DNA of 64,000 bases, taken from positions 682,001-746,000 of the forward strand of contig NZ_FNON01000002.1 in assembly GCF_900107045.1 (NCBI RefSeq). The letters are read 5' to 3'. The notes beneath the pieces were generated by a model, which worked only from the letters and a program-made list of their open reading frames with translations, ran no database searches and had not been told where the DNA came from. Both the position numbers and the translations under genes were made by a program. This DNA comes from Amycolatopsis xylanica. GTDB taxonomy: Bacteria; Actinomycetota; Actinomycetes; Mycobacteriales; Pseudonocardiaceae. Below, piece after piece: positions 49,436 through 58,882 of the stretch (position 1 is the stretch's first letter; the number at the start of each line of letters is the position of its first letter).

Positions 49436-50698
49436 TCACGAAGCCGGGGTCGTGATCTCGCCCTTCGCCGCCAGCAGCGCGATGTCCGTGCGGTGGTGTG
49501 ACCCGGCCAGATGCACCCGCTCGACCGTGGCGTACGCCTGCTTGCGCGCGGCCTTGAGGTTCTTGCCGGTGCCGACGACCGAGAGCACCCGGCCGCCGGC
49601 GGAGACCACGGCGCCGTCGTCGCGGCGACGGGTGCCCGCGTGCAGCACGCCCTCGATCTCACCACCGGAGATCACGTCTCCGGTGCGCGGCTTGCCGGGG
49701 TAGCCGTCGGCGGCGACCACGACGGTGACCGCGGCGCCCGGGTCCCACTCGAGCGGCGGCTGCTTGTGCAGCTTGCCGGTGGCGGTCGCCTTGAGCAGCC
49801 CGGCCAGCGGGGTGCGCAGCAGCGCCAGCACGACCTGGGTCTCCGGGTCGCCGAAGCGGCAGTTGAACTCGATGACCGACGGGCCTTCCGACGTCAGCGC
49901 GAGCCCGGCGTAGAGCAGGCCGCTGAACGAGGAGTCACGCTTGACCAGCTCGTTGACCACCGGCTGGACGATGTCGCGCACGACCTCGTCGACCAGGCCT
50001 TCCGGCGCCCACGGCAGCGGCGCGTAGGCGCCCATGCCACCGGTGTTGGGGCCCGCGTCGCCGTCGCCGACGCGCTTGAAGTCCTGCGCGGGCAGCAGCG
50101 GGACGACCGTCTTGCCGTCGACGAAGCAGAAGAGGGAGGCCTCTGGGCCATCCAAAAAGGACTCGAGGAGCACCGGGTGGCCGCCGTCGAGCAGCATCAG
50201 CGCGTGCTTGCGCGCGACGTCGATGTCGGGGGTGACGACCACGCCCTTGCCAGCGGCGAGGCCGTCGTCCTTGACCACCCAGGTCGGGCCGAAGCGGCCG
50301 AGCGCGGCGTCGAGCTTCGCCGGGTTGTCGACGATCTCACTGTGCGCGGTCGGCACGTTGGCCGCGGCCATCACGTCCTTGGCGAAGGCCTTCGAGCCCT
50401 CGATGCGGGCGGCGGCCGCCGAGGGGCCGAAGACGGCGATCCCGGCCTTGCGCACGGCGTCGGCGACGCCCGCGACCAGCGGGACCTCCGGGCCGATGAC
50501 CACCAGGTCGGCCTTCCAGCTCTTGGCCAGCGCCGTGACGGCTTCCGGGTCGACGGCGTCGACACCGAGCTGCTCGGCCACACCGGCCGTTCCCGCGTTG
50601 CCTGGCGCGCAGGCCAGTGCGGTGACCGCTGGGTCCTGAGCGACAGCGAGGACGAGGGCATGCTCACGGGCCCCGGACCCGATTACCAGTACGCGCAC
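49436..50698 (-). CDS. purD: Phosphoribosylamine-glycine ligase PurD
   Basis: 420 residues from GTG 50698 ([15 protein letters not shown]); a longer frame has no support. ATP-grasp enzyme making GAR from phosphoribosylamine and glycine. Motifs [70 protein letters not shown] and [15 protein letters not shown]. Upstream of, and same strand as, the type VII genes, 83 bp apart. No clear ribosome site precedes the start. Confidence 0.96.
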   Translation of the reverse strand: MRVLVIGSGAREHALVLAVAQDPAVTALACAPGNAGTAGVAEQLGVDAVDPEAVTALAKSWKADLVVIGPEVPLVAGVADAVRKAGIAVFGPSAAAARIEGSKAFAKDVMAAANVPTAHSEIVDNPAKLDAALGRFGPTWVVKDDGLAAGKGVVVTPDIDVARKHALMLLDGGHPVLLESFLDGPEASLFCFVDGKTVVPLLPAQDFKRVGDGDAGPNTGGMGAYAPLPWAPEGLVDEVVRDIVQPVVNELVKRDSSFSGLLYAGLALTSEGPSVIEFNCRFGDPETQVVLALLRTPLAGLLKATATGKLHKQPPLEWDPGAAVTVVVAADGYPGKPRTGDVISGGEIEGVLHAGTRRRDDGAVVSAGGRVLSVVGTGKNLKAARKQAYATVERVHLAGSHHRTDIALLAAKGEITTPAS

Positions 50699-50844
50699 GC
50701 AGAGCAGCGTAGTCGGCCTCCCGGCGTCCGCGAATTTCGGCACTCGGCGTTCACTCGCTGGTCAGCCCGGAGACCGTCGTTGGTCGCTTGCGCGAACAAG
50801 GGTGTCGCGGTAGGTCTCCAGTCTCCCTAAGGAAGAGGTCATTC

Positions 50845-51960
50845 ATGATGCGCAGGCGACTGGGCGTGCTCGCCCTGACGGGACTGGCCGTCGTCGGGGT
50901 CGCGGGACTGGGTGCGGCGAACGCGGAGGAACAGGGCGTGGACGGATACGGGCAGCACCGCGACGGCGCGGTCGTCGTCGGGCACCGGGGCGCGCCCGGC
51001 TACCGCCCCGAGCACACGCTCGCCTCGTACGAGCTCGCGTTCCGCCAGGGCGTCGACTGGGTCGACGTCGACCTCGTGCCGACCAAGGACGGCCAGCTGG
51101 TCGCGCGGCACGAGCCGGAGATCGGCGGCACCACCGACGTCGCGAAGCACTCGGAGTTCATCGGCCGCAAGACGACCAAGATCGTCGACGGCGCGCCGCT
51201 GACCGGCTGGTTCACCGAGGACTTCACCCTCGCCGAGCTGAAGACGCTGCGCGCGACCGAGCGGATCCCGCAGTTCCGCCCGAACAACCAGCTCTACGAC
51301 GGCCGCTACCAGATCGCGACGTACCAGGAGGTGCTCGACCTCACCAAGCGTCTCGGCCGCGAGCTGCACCGGACGCTGGGCACCTACCCCGAGGTCAAGC
51401 ACTCGACCTACTTCCAGAAGCTCGGCAATCCGACCGAGCCGAAGCTGGTCGACATCCTCAAGCGCAACGGCCTCAACCGGCCGAACGCGCCGGTGATCAT
51501 CCAATCGTTCGAGGTGAGCAACCTGATCGAGCTGCACCAGCAGCTCCGGGTGCCGCTGCTGCAGCTGACCTCGGCGACCGGCGCGCCCGCCGACTTCGTG
51601 GCGAAGGGCGACCCGCGCACGTACAAGGACCTGGTGACGCCTGCCGGTCTCAAGGAGATCGCGAAGTACGCGACCTACCTCGGCCCGGAGAAGGCGCAGA
51701 TCATCCCGCTCGACGCGACCGGCAACCTCACCAAGCCGACCACGCTCGTGCGGGACGCGCACGCGGCGAAGCTGCAGGTGCAGCCGTACACCTTCCGCAA
51801 CGAGAACAACTTCCTGCCGGCCGGCCTGCGCTCGTCGGCGGACCCGGCGCGCTACGGGAACGTCTTCGCGGAAGAAGAGGCGTACTTGAGGGCAGGCATC
51901 GACGGCTTTTTCGCCGACCAACCGGACACGGCTCTGGAAAGCGTTCGCGCTTTCCGCTGA
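50845..51960 (+). CDS. glpQ: Secreted glycerophosphodiester phosphodiesterase
   Basis: 371 residues. Signal peptide (MMRRRLGVLALTGLAVVGVAGLGAANA), then GDPD domain: VVVGHRGAPGYRPEHTLASYELAF, DWVDVDLVPTKDGQLVARHEPEI, TWFTEDFTLAEL-like segment, EVKHST and ADQPDTAL. Catalytic His residues lie in GHRGA and ARHEP. Hydrolyses glycerophosphodiesters outside the cell to glycerol-3-phosphate. ATG 50845 follows GGAAGAGG; an in-frame upstream start was rejected because it would precede the signal peptide. Divergent from purD with 146 bp between. Confidence 0.92.
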   Translation: MMRRRLGVLALTGLAVVGVAGLGAANAEEQGVDGYGQHRDGAVVVGHRGAPGYRPEHTLASYELAFRQGVDWVDVDLVPTKDGQLVARHEPEIGGTTDVAKHSEFIGRKTTKIVDGAPLTGWFTEDFTLAELKTLRATERIPQFRPNNQLYDGRYQIATYQEVLDLTKRLGRELHRTLGTYPEVKHSTYFQKLGNPTEPKLVDILKRNGLNRPNAPVIIQSFEVSNLIELHQQLRVPLLQLTSATGAPADFVAKGDPRTYKDLVTPAGLKEIAKYATYLGPEKAQIIPLDATGNLTKPTTLVRDAHAAKLQVQPYTFRNENNFLPAGLRSSADPARYGNVFAEEEAYLRAGIDGFFADQPDTALESVRAFR

Positions 51961-51979
51961 AACCGTTGATCCTGGGTGA

Positions 51980-52936
51980 ATGATCGAACCTCCCCAGGGC
52001 TTTTCCGGCGTGATCCGCGTCGATCGCGACGGTGAGACGGTGTTGGCGAAGGCCTACGGCTTAGCGCATCGCGGCCATGGCGTCGCCAACACCGTCGACA
52101 CCCGCTTCGCGATCGCCAGCGGTACCAAGGGACTCACCGCCGTCACCGTGCTGAGCCTGATCGCGGACGGCAAGCTTTCGCTTTCGACGACTGCCCGTTC
52201 GGTACTCGGCGACGACCTGCCCCTGATCGCCGACGACGTCACCGTCGAGCATTTGGTGTCGAACCGTTCGGGTATCGGCGATTACTACGACGAAGAAGCC
52301 GAAGAAGAACCGGTCTTCAATGTCGCACTGCTCGACACGACCGAGAGTTACGTGCCGATACTCGACGGCTATCCGACGAAATTCGCCGCCGGCACCGATT
52401 TCTCTTATTGCAACGGCGGTTTCGTCGTGCTCGCGTTGATCGCCGAGCGCGTGAGCGGTGTGCCGTTCCACGATCTCGTGCGCGAGCGGGTGTGCGCGCC
52501 CGCCGGCATGCACGACACCGAATTCCTGCGCTCGGACGAGCCTTTGGGCCGGATGGCCACGGGTTACGTTTCCGAGAACCGCTCCAACCTCTTCGACCTG
52601 CCGGTGCGTGGCAGCGGCGACGGTGGCATCTACACCACGGTCGCCGACTTCCACGCGTTCTGGCAGGCGTTGTTCGCCGGGAAGCTGATCCCGGACGTGG
52701 CGGAGGTGATGCGGCCGCGCACGCCGGAGACCAAGCACGGCAAAGCCGGTTACGCACTCGGTTTCTGGCGCCACCGCGACGATGTGGTGATGCTTCAAGG
52801 CGGCGACCCCGGCGTCTCGTTCCGCAGCGTGCACGACCCCGCGCGCGGGATCACCCACACGGTCGTCTCGAACACCTACGAAGGCGCGTGGCCCACGGCC
52901 CGGCAGCTGGAAGAAGAGTTCGCCACCGGGCCGTGA
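51980..52936 (+). CDS. Serine hydrolase, beta-lactamase/DD-peptidase-like
   Basis: 318 residues without a signal peptide. SxxK motif in FAIASGTKGLTAV, YxN as FSYCNGGFVVLALI, and a late HxG-like region at LQGGDPGVSFRSV. Class C beta-lactamase-family fold; members include esterases and DD-peptidases, so the substrate is open. The absence of an export signal argues against a cell-wall role. It follows the GDPD gene by 19 nt. Confidence 0.88.
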   Translation: MIEPPQGFSGVIRVDRDGETVLAKAYGLAHRGHGVANTVDTRFAIASGTKGLTAVTVLSLIADGKLSLSTTARSVLGDDLPLIADDVTVEHLVSNRSGIGDYYDEEAEEEPVFNVALLDTTESYVPILDGYPTKFAAGTDFSYCNGGFVVLALIAERVSGVPFHDLVRERVCAPAGMHDTEFLRSDEPLGRMATGYVSENRSNLFDLPVRGSGDGGIYTTVADFHAFWQALFAGKLIPDVAEVMRPRTPETKHGKAGYALGFWRHRDDVVMLQGGDPGVSFRSVHDPARGITHTVVSNTYEGAWPTARQLEEEFATGP

Positions 52937-52948
52937 CCACTTCGCGGG

Positions 52949-53449
52949 TCAGAAACGCTGGACGAACTCGGGTGTGTCGAACGTCTGCGTCGTGTTGGTG
53001 CGGCGATCGGTGATCCTGATCCGGCCGAACACCTCGTCGACGCGGTCGAACGGGGTGTCGTCCTCGTCGAGGAAGGACGCCGGGACCACGCGGTCGAAAT
53101 CGATGCTGAGGCCGGAGGCGTCGGAGGCGCCCGCGTCGGTCAGCGGCACGGTGAAGAGGTGATCGTCGGAGAACGCGTCGTCGCCGATCATCTCGGCCGT
53201 GAGCGGGCCGCCGCCGAGGATGATCGCCGCGGCGTCGGACTTGCTGATGTGCCAGTCGATGCCGAGGTGGACCGCGTACTCCCCGTTCGAGAGCCGGTCG
53301 ATGGCCAGGCACACGTTGGCGACGGCCGCGCCGGTGCACTTCTGCGCGGCCATCGACGGCACCGCGGTCAGGACGAGTGCGCTCGCGCCGGCGGCGGTGA
53401 GGGCCGCCGCCCGCGCGATACGGCGCTTCCAGGGTCTGGAGGTGTTCAT
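52949..53449 (-). CDS. Secreted protein, unknown
   Basis: 166 residues. Signal peptide (MNTSRPWKRRIARAAALTAAGASALVLTAVPSMAA) with a twin-Arg but not a clear Tat motif. The mature domain is acidic with two early Cys (KCTGAAVANVCLA) and an Asp-rich section (DRVVPASFLDEDDTPFDRVDEVFG). No domain recognised. ATG 53449 follows AAGGAG at 8 nt. Converges on the serine hydrolase 12 nt away. Confidence 0.7.
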   Translation of the reverse strand: MNTSRPWKRRIARAAALTAAGASALVLTAVPSMAAQKCTGAAVANVCLAIDRLSNGEYAVHLGIDWHISKSDAAAIILGGGPLTAEMIGDDAFSDDHLFTVPLTDAGASDASGLSIDFDRVVPASFLDEDDTPFDRVDEVFGRIRITDRRTNTTQTFDTPEFVQRF

Positions 53450-53577
53450 GCTGCTGCTCCTTGTGGACTGGCGACGGCCCGATGGCCGCGCCTTCACCCT
53501 CAAGGCGTTCCGCGGTCGTTCCATGGGTGTTCCACACCGGGTTGGGCAGCTGGAGAACGACTTCTTAACGGACTCTT

Positions 53578-53606
53578 GACACCTCTGAGCAGCGGGGTCT
53601 AACTTC
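53578..53606 (+). promoter_or_regulatory. Candidate promoter of the APC permease gene
   Basis: TTGACA at 53578-53583 and CTAACT at 53601-53606 with a 17-bp spacer. It lies about 45 bp before the permease ATG in a 203-bp gap; otherwise nothing notable is seen in that gap. Confidence 0.5.
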
Positions 53607-53652
53607 GGCGGGTCTCAATGGTCTGTCCGTATACCTTTTAAGTGGGTGCCCC

Positions 53653-55185
53653 ATGGACGTGTCAGACAAGCCGAGCGCCACCGACGACGATGCCGCCCTC
53701 CTCCACAAGCTCGGGTACGCCCAAGAGCTGAAACGCACGATGTCGGCGTTCTCCAACTTCGCCGTCTCGTTCACCATCATCTCGATCCTCTCCGGCTGCC
53801 TGACGCTCTACGGGTTCGGCATGAAGACCGGCGGACCGGCCGCGATGATCTGGGGCTGGCCGCTGGTCGGCGTGTTCGTCATCCTGGTCGGCCTCGGCAT
53901 GGCGGAGGTCTGCTCGAGCTACCCGACCGCGGGCGGGCTGTACTACTGGGCCGCGAAACTGGCGCCGCGCAACGGCGCAGCGTGGTCGTGGTTCACCGGC
54001 TGGTTCAACCTGATCGGGCAGATCGCGGTCACCGCTGGCATCGACTTCGGCGCCGCGCTGTTCCTCAACGCGTTCCTCGACCTGCAGTTCGGGTACGCGG
54101 CAACGCCGGGGCACACCATCCTGCTGCTCGCGATCATCCTGGTCGTGCACGGCGCGCTGAACACCTTCGGCGTGAAGCTGGTGGCGTTGTTCAACGGGAT
54201 CAGCGTGTGGTGGCACCTGCTCGGCGTGCTGGTGATCGTCGGCGTGCTGATCGTGGTGCCGGACAAGCACCAGAGCGCGTCGTTCGTGTTCGGCAGTTTC
54301 GTGAACAACACCGGCTGGGGTTCACCGGTCTACGTGTTCGCGCTCGGGCTGCTGCTCGCGCAGTACACGCTGACCGGGTACGACGCGTCCGCGCACATGA
54401 CCGAAGAGACCAAGAACGCCGCGAAGGCGGGCCCGCGCGGCATCATCAACTCGATCCTCGTCTCGCTCGTCGCGGGCTGGATCCTGCTGATCGGGCTGAC
54501 CTTCGCGATCCAGGACTACGACGGCGCGGTCGGCTCCGCCACCGGCGTGCCGCCGGCGCAGATCTTCATCGACGCGACCGGTGCGACCACCGGCAAGCTG
54601 CTGCTGCTCATCTGCATCGGCGCGCAGTTGTTCTGCGGCATGGCCTCGGTGACCGCGAACTCGCGGATGATCTACGCGTTCGCCCGCGACGGCGCGATCC
54701 CCGGCTCGAACATCTGGCACAAGATCAACAAGCGCACGCAGACCCCGACCAACGCGGTCTGGCTGGCCGCGGGCGGCGCGATGCTGCTGGCGCTGCCGTA
54801 TCTGTGGAGCGCGACGGCGTACGCGGCGGTCACGTCGATCGCGGTCGTCGGGCTTTACGTCGCCTACGTGATTCCCGTGTTCCTGCGGGTCCGCAAGGGT
54901 GACGACTTCGAAAAGGGCCCGTGGAACCTCGGCAAGTGGGGCAAGCCGGTCGGCATCGTGGCGACCATCTGGGTCGCGCTGATCTTCGTGCTGTTCATGC
55001 TGCCGCAGGTCTCGCCGATCACCGTGGACAGCTTCAACTACACGCCGATCGCGTTCCTCGTGGTACTCGGCGGGGCGGCGCTGTGGTGGGTGCTGTCCGC
55101 GCGGAAGTGGTTCAAGGGCCCGAAGGTGCAGGGGTCCGAGGCCGAACTGGCCGCCGTCGAGCAGGAACTCAAGGAGCTGGGATGA
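53653..55185 (+). CDS. APC-family amino-acid permease
   Basis: 510 residues with about 12 membrane segments. APC motifs: KRTMSAFSNFAVSFTIISILSG, MAEVCSSYPTAGGLYYWAAKLAP, LTGYDASAHMTEETKNA and SVTANSRMIYAFARDGAIPGS. The GGLYYWAA and YDASAHMTEET patterns are those of the GabP/amino-acid/choline transporter branch. Stop overlaps the start of the secreted HAD gene (ATGA), so they form an operon. Confidence 0.92.
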   Translation: MDVSDKPSATDDDAALLHKLGYAQELKRTMSAFSNFAVSFTIISILSGCLTLYGFGMKTGGPAAMIWGWPLVGVFVILVGLGMAEVCSSYPTAGGLYYWAAKLAPRNGAAWSWFTGWFNLIGQIAVTAGIDFGAALFLNAFLDLQFGYAATPGHTILLLAIILVVHGALNTFGVKLVALFNGISVWWHLLGVLVIVGVLIVVPDKHQSASFVFGSFVNNTGWGSPVYVFALGLLLAQYTLTGYDASAHMTEETKNAAKAGPRGIINSILVSLVAGWILLIGLTFAIQDYDGAVGSATGVPPAQIFIDATGATTGKLLLLICIGAQLFCGMASVTANSRMIYAFARDGAIPGSNIWHKINKRTQTPTNAVWLAAGGAMLLALPYLWSATAYAAVTSIAVVGLYVAYVIPVFLRVRKGDDFEKGPWNLGKWGKPVGIVATIWVALIFVLFMLPQVSPITVDSFNYTPIAFLVVLGGAALWWVLSARKWFKGPKVQGSEAELAAVEQELKELG

Positions 55186-56372
55186 AACTGGGTGGTGTGC
55201 TGGCGGCGGTCGCCGCGGTACTCGGGCTCGTGGCGCCGCCCGCGCAAGCGGCGCCGGCACGCCACCCGGCCTGCCCGCAGCTCAAGGCGGATCCGGCCTG
55301 GTACGGCCAGAACCGCGCCGAGCTGCAGAAGCTGATCTGCACCGAACGTGGCGTCGCGGTCTTCGACTGGGACAACACGGTGGTGCGTAACGACATCGGC
55401 GACGCGATGACGTTCTGGATGTTGCGCAACAACAAGATCGTGGCGCCGCGTGACTGGAAGTCCACTTCGGCTTTCCTGACCGACGACGCGGCCGCTTCGT
55501 TGTCGGCTTCGTGCGGCAGCGGTCCATTGTGGACAAGCGGGCCGGACACCCGGTGCGCCGACGAGATCCTGTCGATCTACTCGGACGGCAAGACTTCGGG
55601 CGGCAAGGCGGCTTTCTCCGGCTGGAATCACCGCAGGGTGGAGCCGCAGTACGCGTGGGCGGCACAGCTGCTCGCCGGACACACCCCGTGGGAGATCGCC
55701 GCGTTCACTTTGGCCGCCAGGCGGGAAAACCTCGCCGCGCCGATCGGGACGACCCAGCGGGTCGGCAGCAAGCAGGTCACCGGCTGGGTGCGGTACTACG
55801 ACCAGCAGCGCGACCTGATCCGCACCTTGCAGCGCGCGCGTTTCGACGTGTGGATCGTGTCGGCGTCGGCCGACGTGGTCGCGAAGGTGTGGGCGGCAGG
55901 TGTCGGCATCGCACCCGACCACGTGATCGGGGTGCGCACGGAGATCTCGCGTGGCAAGCAGACCGCGCGGCTGGTGCCGTGCGGCGGTGACGGTGGCGCG
56001 ATCACCTACATCGACGGCAAGCGGTGCTGGATCAACCAGGAGATCTTCGGCGTGCGCGGGCCAGCGGCGTGGACCACGCGCGGCCGTCAGGTGTTCGCGG
56101 CAGGCGACTCGACCACGGACGTCACGTTCACCGGCGACGCGCGCGGGCTCCGGCTGGTGATCAACCGGAACAAGGCCGAGCTGATGTGCCACGCGTTCGG
56201 GGACGGCGACGGGAAATGGCTGGTGAATCCGATGTTCATCCAGCCGCTGCCACCCAAGACCTCGCCGTACCCGTGCTCGACGACGGCCTACACGAACCCC
56301 GACGGCAGCGCCGGCCCCGTCCGGCGCCCCGACGGCTCGATCATCCCCGACCAGCTCGAAACCCCGGGATAA
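55182..56372 (+). CDS. Secreted HAD-family phosphatase
   Basis: 396 residues. Signal peptide (MKLGGVLAAVAAVLGLVAPPAQA), then a HAD domain of the phosphorylcholine-phosphatase-like type: motif I VAVFDWDNTVVRNDIG, a motif-II-like VSASADVVAKV and motif IV QVFAAGDSTTDVTFTGDA. The last codons ETPG-TAA lie in a family A palindrome, which supplies the stop. Coupled to an APC permease, it may release an amine or choline-like substrate for uptake; that is inference from the operon. Confidence 0.82.
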   Translation: MKLGGVLAAVAAVLGLVAPPAQAAPARHPACPQLKADPAWYGQNRAELQKLICTERGVAVFDWDNTVVRNDIGDAMTFWMLRNNKIVAPRDWKSTSAFLTDDAAASLSASCGSGPLWTSGPDTRCADEILSIYSDGKTSGGKAAFSGWNHRRVEPQYAWAAQLLAGHTPWEIAAFTLAARRENLAAPIGTTQRVGSKQVTGWVRYYDQQRDLIRTLQRARFDVWIVSASADVVAKVWAAGVGIAPDHVIGVRTEISRGKQTARLVPCGGDGGAITYIDGKRCWINQEIFGVRGPAAWTTRGRQVFAAGDSTTDVTFTGDARGLRLVINRNKAELMCHAFGDGDGKWLVNPMFIQPLPPKTSPYPCSTTAYTNPDGSAGPVRRPDGSIIPDQLETPG

Positions 56373-56421
56373 AGCGGGCTTTATCCCGGGTGCGCTACTG
56401 GGATAAAGCGGGCTTTATCCC
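56366..56421. repeat. Pair of 22-nt palindromes, family A
   Basis: Units at 56366-56387 and 56400-56421, both with perfect arms GGGATAAAGC / GCTTTATCCC and centre GG. The stop codon TAA of the HAD gene (56370-56372) and the last codons of the convergent flavin-protein gene (GIKPALS, read on the minus strand) are part of the repeats. Confidence 0.85.
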
Positions 56422-56832
56422 GTTGCGCTCATCCGGGATGCGGCGGCCGGAGACGACCTCTATCGGGATGCGAAGGTAGAGGTCGTTCGGCGCGGGTGAC
56501 CAGCCGGGCAGGGAAACGCCTTTGAGCGCGGCGAGTTCGAGTGGGCAGCGGATCTCGGTGGCCTGGCCGACCACCCGGACGCTCCAGCCGCTGGAGAGAT
56601 CCTCCGAAAAGGACCCGGCCTCGAACGCGACCACGGCGTCGCGGGCGGCGGCGGAGAGCTTGCCGCCCGGGCTCGCACGGATGATCACGGCCTCTTCGTA
56701 CACGGTGAACTGGACCGGCTGAATCGCGGGCATGGCGCGTTCGGTGTAGACGATCCGGCCGAGACCGACGCTGCCCAGCAGCTCCAGGCACGCGTGACGG
56801 TCCAACACCTCCGGACCGACTGAATCGAACAT
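56395..56832 (-). CDS. Pyridoxamine-5'-phosphate-oxidase-family protein
   Basis: 145 residues from ATG 56832 (AGGAGT 6 nt upstream). Split-barrel flavin-binding fold: VGLGRIVYTERAMPAIQPVQFTVYEEAVIIRASPGGKLSAAARDAVVAFEAG, SGWSVRVVGQATEI. Binds FMN, F420 or haem-related ligands in this family. The C-terminal NGIKPALSQ is encoded by a family A palindrome and is not expected to be native. It lies next to a DevR/DevS-like pair on the same strand. Confidence 0.88.
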   Translation of the reverse strand: MFDSVGPEVLDRHACLELLGSVGLGRIVYTERAMPAIQPVQFTVYEEAVIIRASPGGKLSAAARDAVVAFEAGSFSEDLSSGWSVRVVGQATEIRCPLELAALKGVSLPGWSPAPNDLYLRIPIEVVSGRRIPDERNGIKPALSQ

Positions 56833-56909
56833 GTCCACTCCTGCATTCACCCACTACGGTGATCCCCACTTTCAGGGATGCCTGCCGGAGCAACCAGGGC
56901 CGAAGGACC

Positions 56910-57569
56910 CTACTCAGAAGTAGACGAGCCCTTGAGCCGGTTCCGTTCGGCGTAGACCGCGGCCTCCGTTCGCCTGGTCAGACCGAGTTTGTGCAGGACA
57001 GCGGACACGTAGTTCTTCACGGTCTTCTCCGCGAGATAAAGCCGCCTCGCGATCTCGCGGTTGGTCAGGCCGTCCGCGATCAGGGCCAGCACGCGCTGCT
57101 CCTGCGGGCTGAGTGAGGCGTAACGCGGATCGGTCGCGCCGGTCTCGCCGCGCAGCCTGCTCATGACGGTCGCGGTGACTTTGGCGTCGAGCAGCGAACC
57201 GCCGTCCGAGACGGTCCGGACGGCGGCGACGAGATCCATACCCGAGATCTGCTTGAGTAGGTACCCGGCGGCGCCCGCCATGATCGCGCCGAACAACGCC
57301 TCGTCGTCGGAGTACGAGGTGAGCATCAGGCAGGCGGGCGGCGGGTCGAGCAGCGAGCGGATCTCGCGGCAGACGGTGACGCCGTCGCCGTCCGGCAGCC
57401 GCACGTCGAGGATGGCGACCTGGGGCTTGGCGGCCGGTATCCGCACCAATGCCTCGGCCGCCGAACCCGCCTCCCCGACGACCTCCAGGTCACCCGCGTT
57501 TTCGAGCACGGTGCGCAGGCCCTGGCGGACCAGTTCGTGATCGTCGAGCAGGAACACGGAGATCGTCAT
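56910..57569 (-). CDS. LuxR-family response regulator (DevR-like)
   Basis: 219 residues. Receiver: LLDDHELVRQGLRTVLE, Asp55 in AILDVRLPDGDG, LTSYSDDEA and YLLKQ. C-terminal LuxR helix-turn-helix: SLSPQEQRVLALIADGLTNREIARRLYLAEKTVKNYVSAVLHKLGL. Pattern matches the DevR/NarL group. It overlaps the upstream kinase gene by 4 nt, so they form a two-component pair. Confidence 0.93.
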   Translation of the reverse strand: MTISVFLLDDHELVRQGLRTVLENAGDLEVVGEAGSAAEALVRIPAAKPQVAILDVRLPDGDGVTVCREIRSLLDPPPACLMLTSYSDDEALFGAIMAGAAGYLLKQISGMDLVAAVRTVSDGGSLLDAKVTATVMSRLRGETGATDPRYASLSPQEQRVLALIADGLTNREIARRLYLAEKTVKNYVSAVLHKLGLTRRTEAAVYAERNRLKGSSTSE

Positions 57570-58738
57570 ACTCGGGCCTCCCGGGGTAGTTGCACGGTCC
57601 AGTTGAGTGCGGCGCCGCCGCCGGGCGCGGGCTTGAAGGTGAACGCGCCGCGCCAGCGTTCGGCCCGGCTGGCGAGGTTCGCGAGCCCGCTGCGCCTGCC
57701 CTGCTCGTCGGGCGGGCCGACGCCGTCGTCGGTGACCGACAGGACGAGTTCGGTGCCGTCGCGGTCGACGCGGACGTCGACGTCGACGGCCGAGGCCTTC
57801 GCGTGGCGCGCGGCGTTGGACAGCGCCTCGCGCAGCGTCGCGAGCAGGTCGGGCCGGACGACGTCGGGCACGAGCGAGTCGAGCGGGCCGTCGAAGGAGA
57901 CCCTGGGCTCGAAGCCGAGCGCGGCCGTCACCTCGCGGACGCAGCGGAGCATTTCCGTGCGCAGGCTCGTTTGGCCGTCCGGCTCCTCCTGCAGCGAGAA
58001 GATCGTCCGGCGGATCTCGCGGATGGTCTCGTCGAGCTGCTTGGTGAACGCGGTCAGCCGGTCCGCGGTCTTCGGTTCCATCTGCATGCTGACGCCTTCG
58101 AGCCCGAGCCCGATGGCGAACAGCCGCTGGATGACCAGGTCGTGCAGATCGCGCGCGATCCGGTCGCGGTCCTCGAAGATCGCGAGCATCCGGCGCGCCT
58201 CAGCGGCGCGCCCGAACTGGATGGCGACCGCGGCGTGCGCGGCGAAACTCTCGGCGAGTTCGAGGTCGGCGTTGGTGAACTCGGGCTGCCCGTGGAACCG
58301 GGCCAGCAGCAGCACGCCGAGCACCTCGTCGGCGAAGGAAAGCGGAACGGCCACCGAGGAGTCGAGTTCGGTGACCCGATCGGGCAGTTCGTTTTCGGGG
58401 TCTTTCGACCTGGCACGAACCTTGTCGCCATATTGATTGAAAATCATTGACCGGCCACTGAGATAGACGTGTCCGGAGCCCGTTTCGGCGATCGGCACCG
58501 ACAGGCCGTTCACTTTTTCCCCGCCCATGCCGACGCCGTCGACGACGTCGAAAACCAGGTTCGCTGCATTGTCCTCATCCGGCACGGCGATCACGGCGAT
58601 CGGCGCGTTCGCGAGCAACCTCGCCCGCTCCGCGACCACGCGCAGCGCGGCACGCGGATCATCACCGGACAACAGGGCGCCCGTGATGTCCTGGGAGGCA
58701 CGCAGCCATTGCTCTCGACGGTCGGAGTCACCGATCAC
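57566..58738 (-). CDS. GAF-domain sensor histidine kinase (DevS-like)
   Basis: 390 residues from GTG 58738; an in-frame TTG at 58792 is less likely. One GAF domain (about 15-170: DITGALLSGDDPRAALRVVAERARLLANAPIAVIAV ... VLGVLLLARFHG). Then HisKA_3 with DRDRIARDLHDLVIQRLFAIGL (phospho-His) and an HATPase: EALSNAARHAKASAVDVDV, DDGVGPPDEQGRRSGLANLASRA. Mycobacterial DevS has two GAFs and haem; this has one, and a haem-ligand His cannot be assigned. No membrane helices, so the sensed signal is cytosolic. Confidence 0.91.
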   Translation of the reverse strand: MIGDSDRREQWLRASQDITGALLSGDDPRAALRVVAERARLLANAPIAVIAVPDEDNAANLVFDVVDGVGMGGEKVNGLSVPIAETGSGHVYLSGRSMIFNQYGDKVRARSKDPENELPDRVTELDSSVAVPLSFADEVLGVLLLARFHGQPEFTNADLELAESFAAHAAVAIQFGRAAEARRMLAIFEDRDRIARDLHDLVIQRLFAIGLGLEGVSMQMEPKTADRLTAFTKQLDETIREIRRTIFSLQEEPDGQTSLRTEMLRCVREVTAALGFEPRVSFDGPLDSLVPDVVRPDLLATLREALSNAARHAKASAVDVDVRVDRDGTELVLSVTDDGVGPPDEQGRRSGLANLASRAERWRGAFTFKPAPGGGAALNWTVQLPREARV

Positions 58739-58882
58739 GCGCAAGAGGTTACCGCCGGACGGCCGATTATCACCCGCCTGTACTGAAAACAAGAGGCTAA
58801 CGGATCTTCCGCGCCAGGCCGTTGTCCCGCTGACGTCCGCTTATTCCTTCCCCAGACTGAGCAAGTGGGAAGGGGCTACCCC

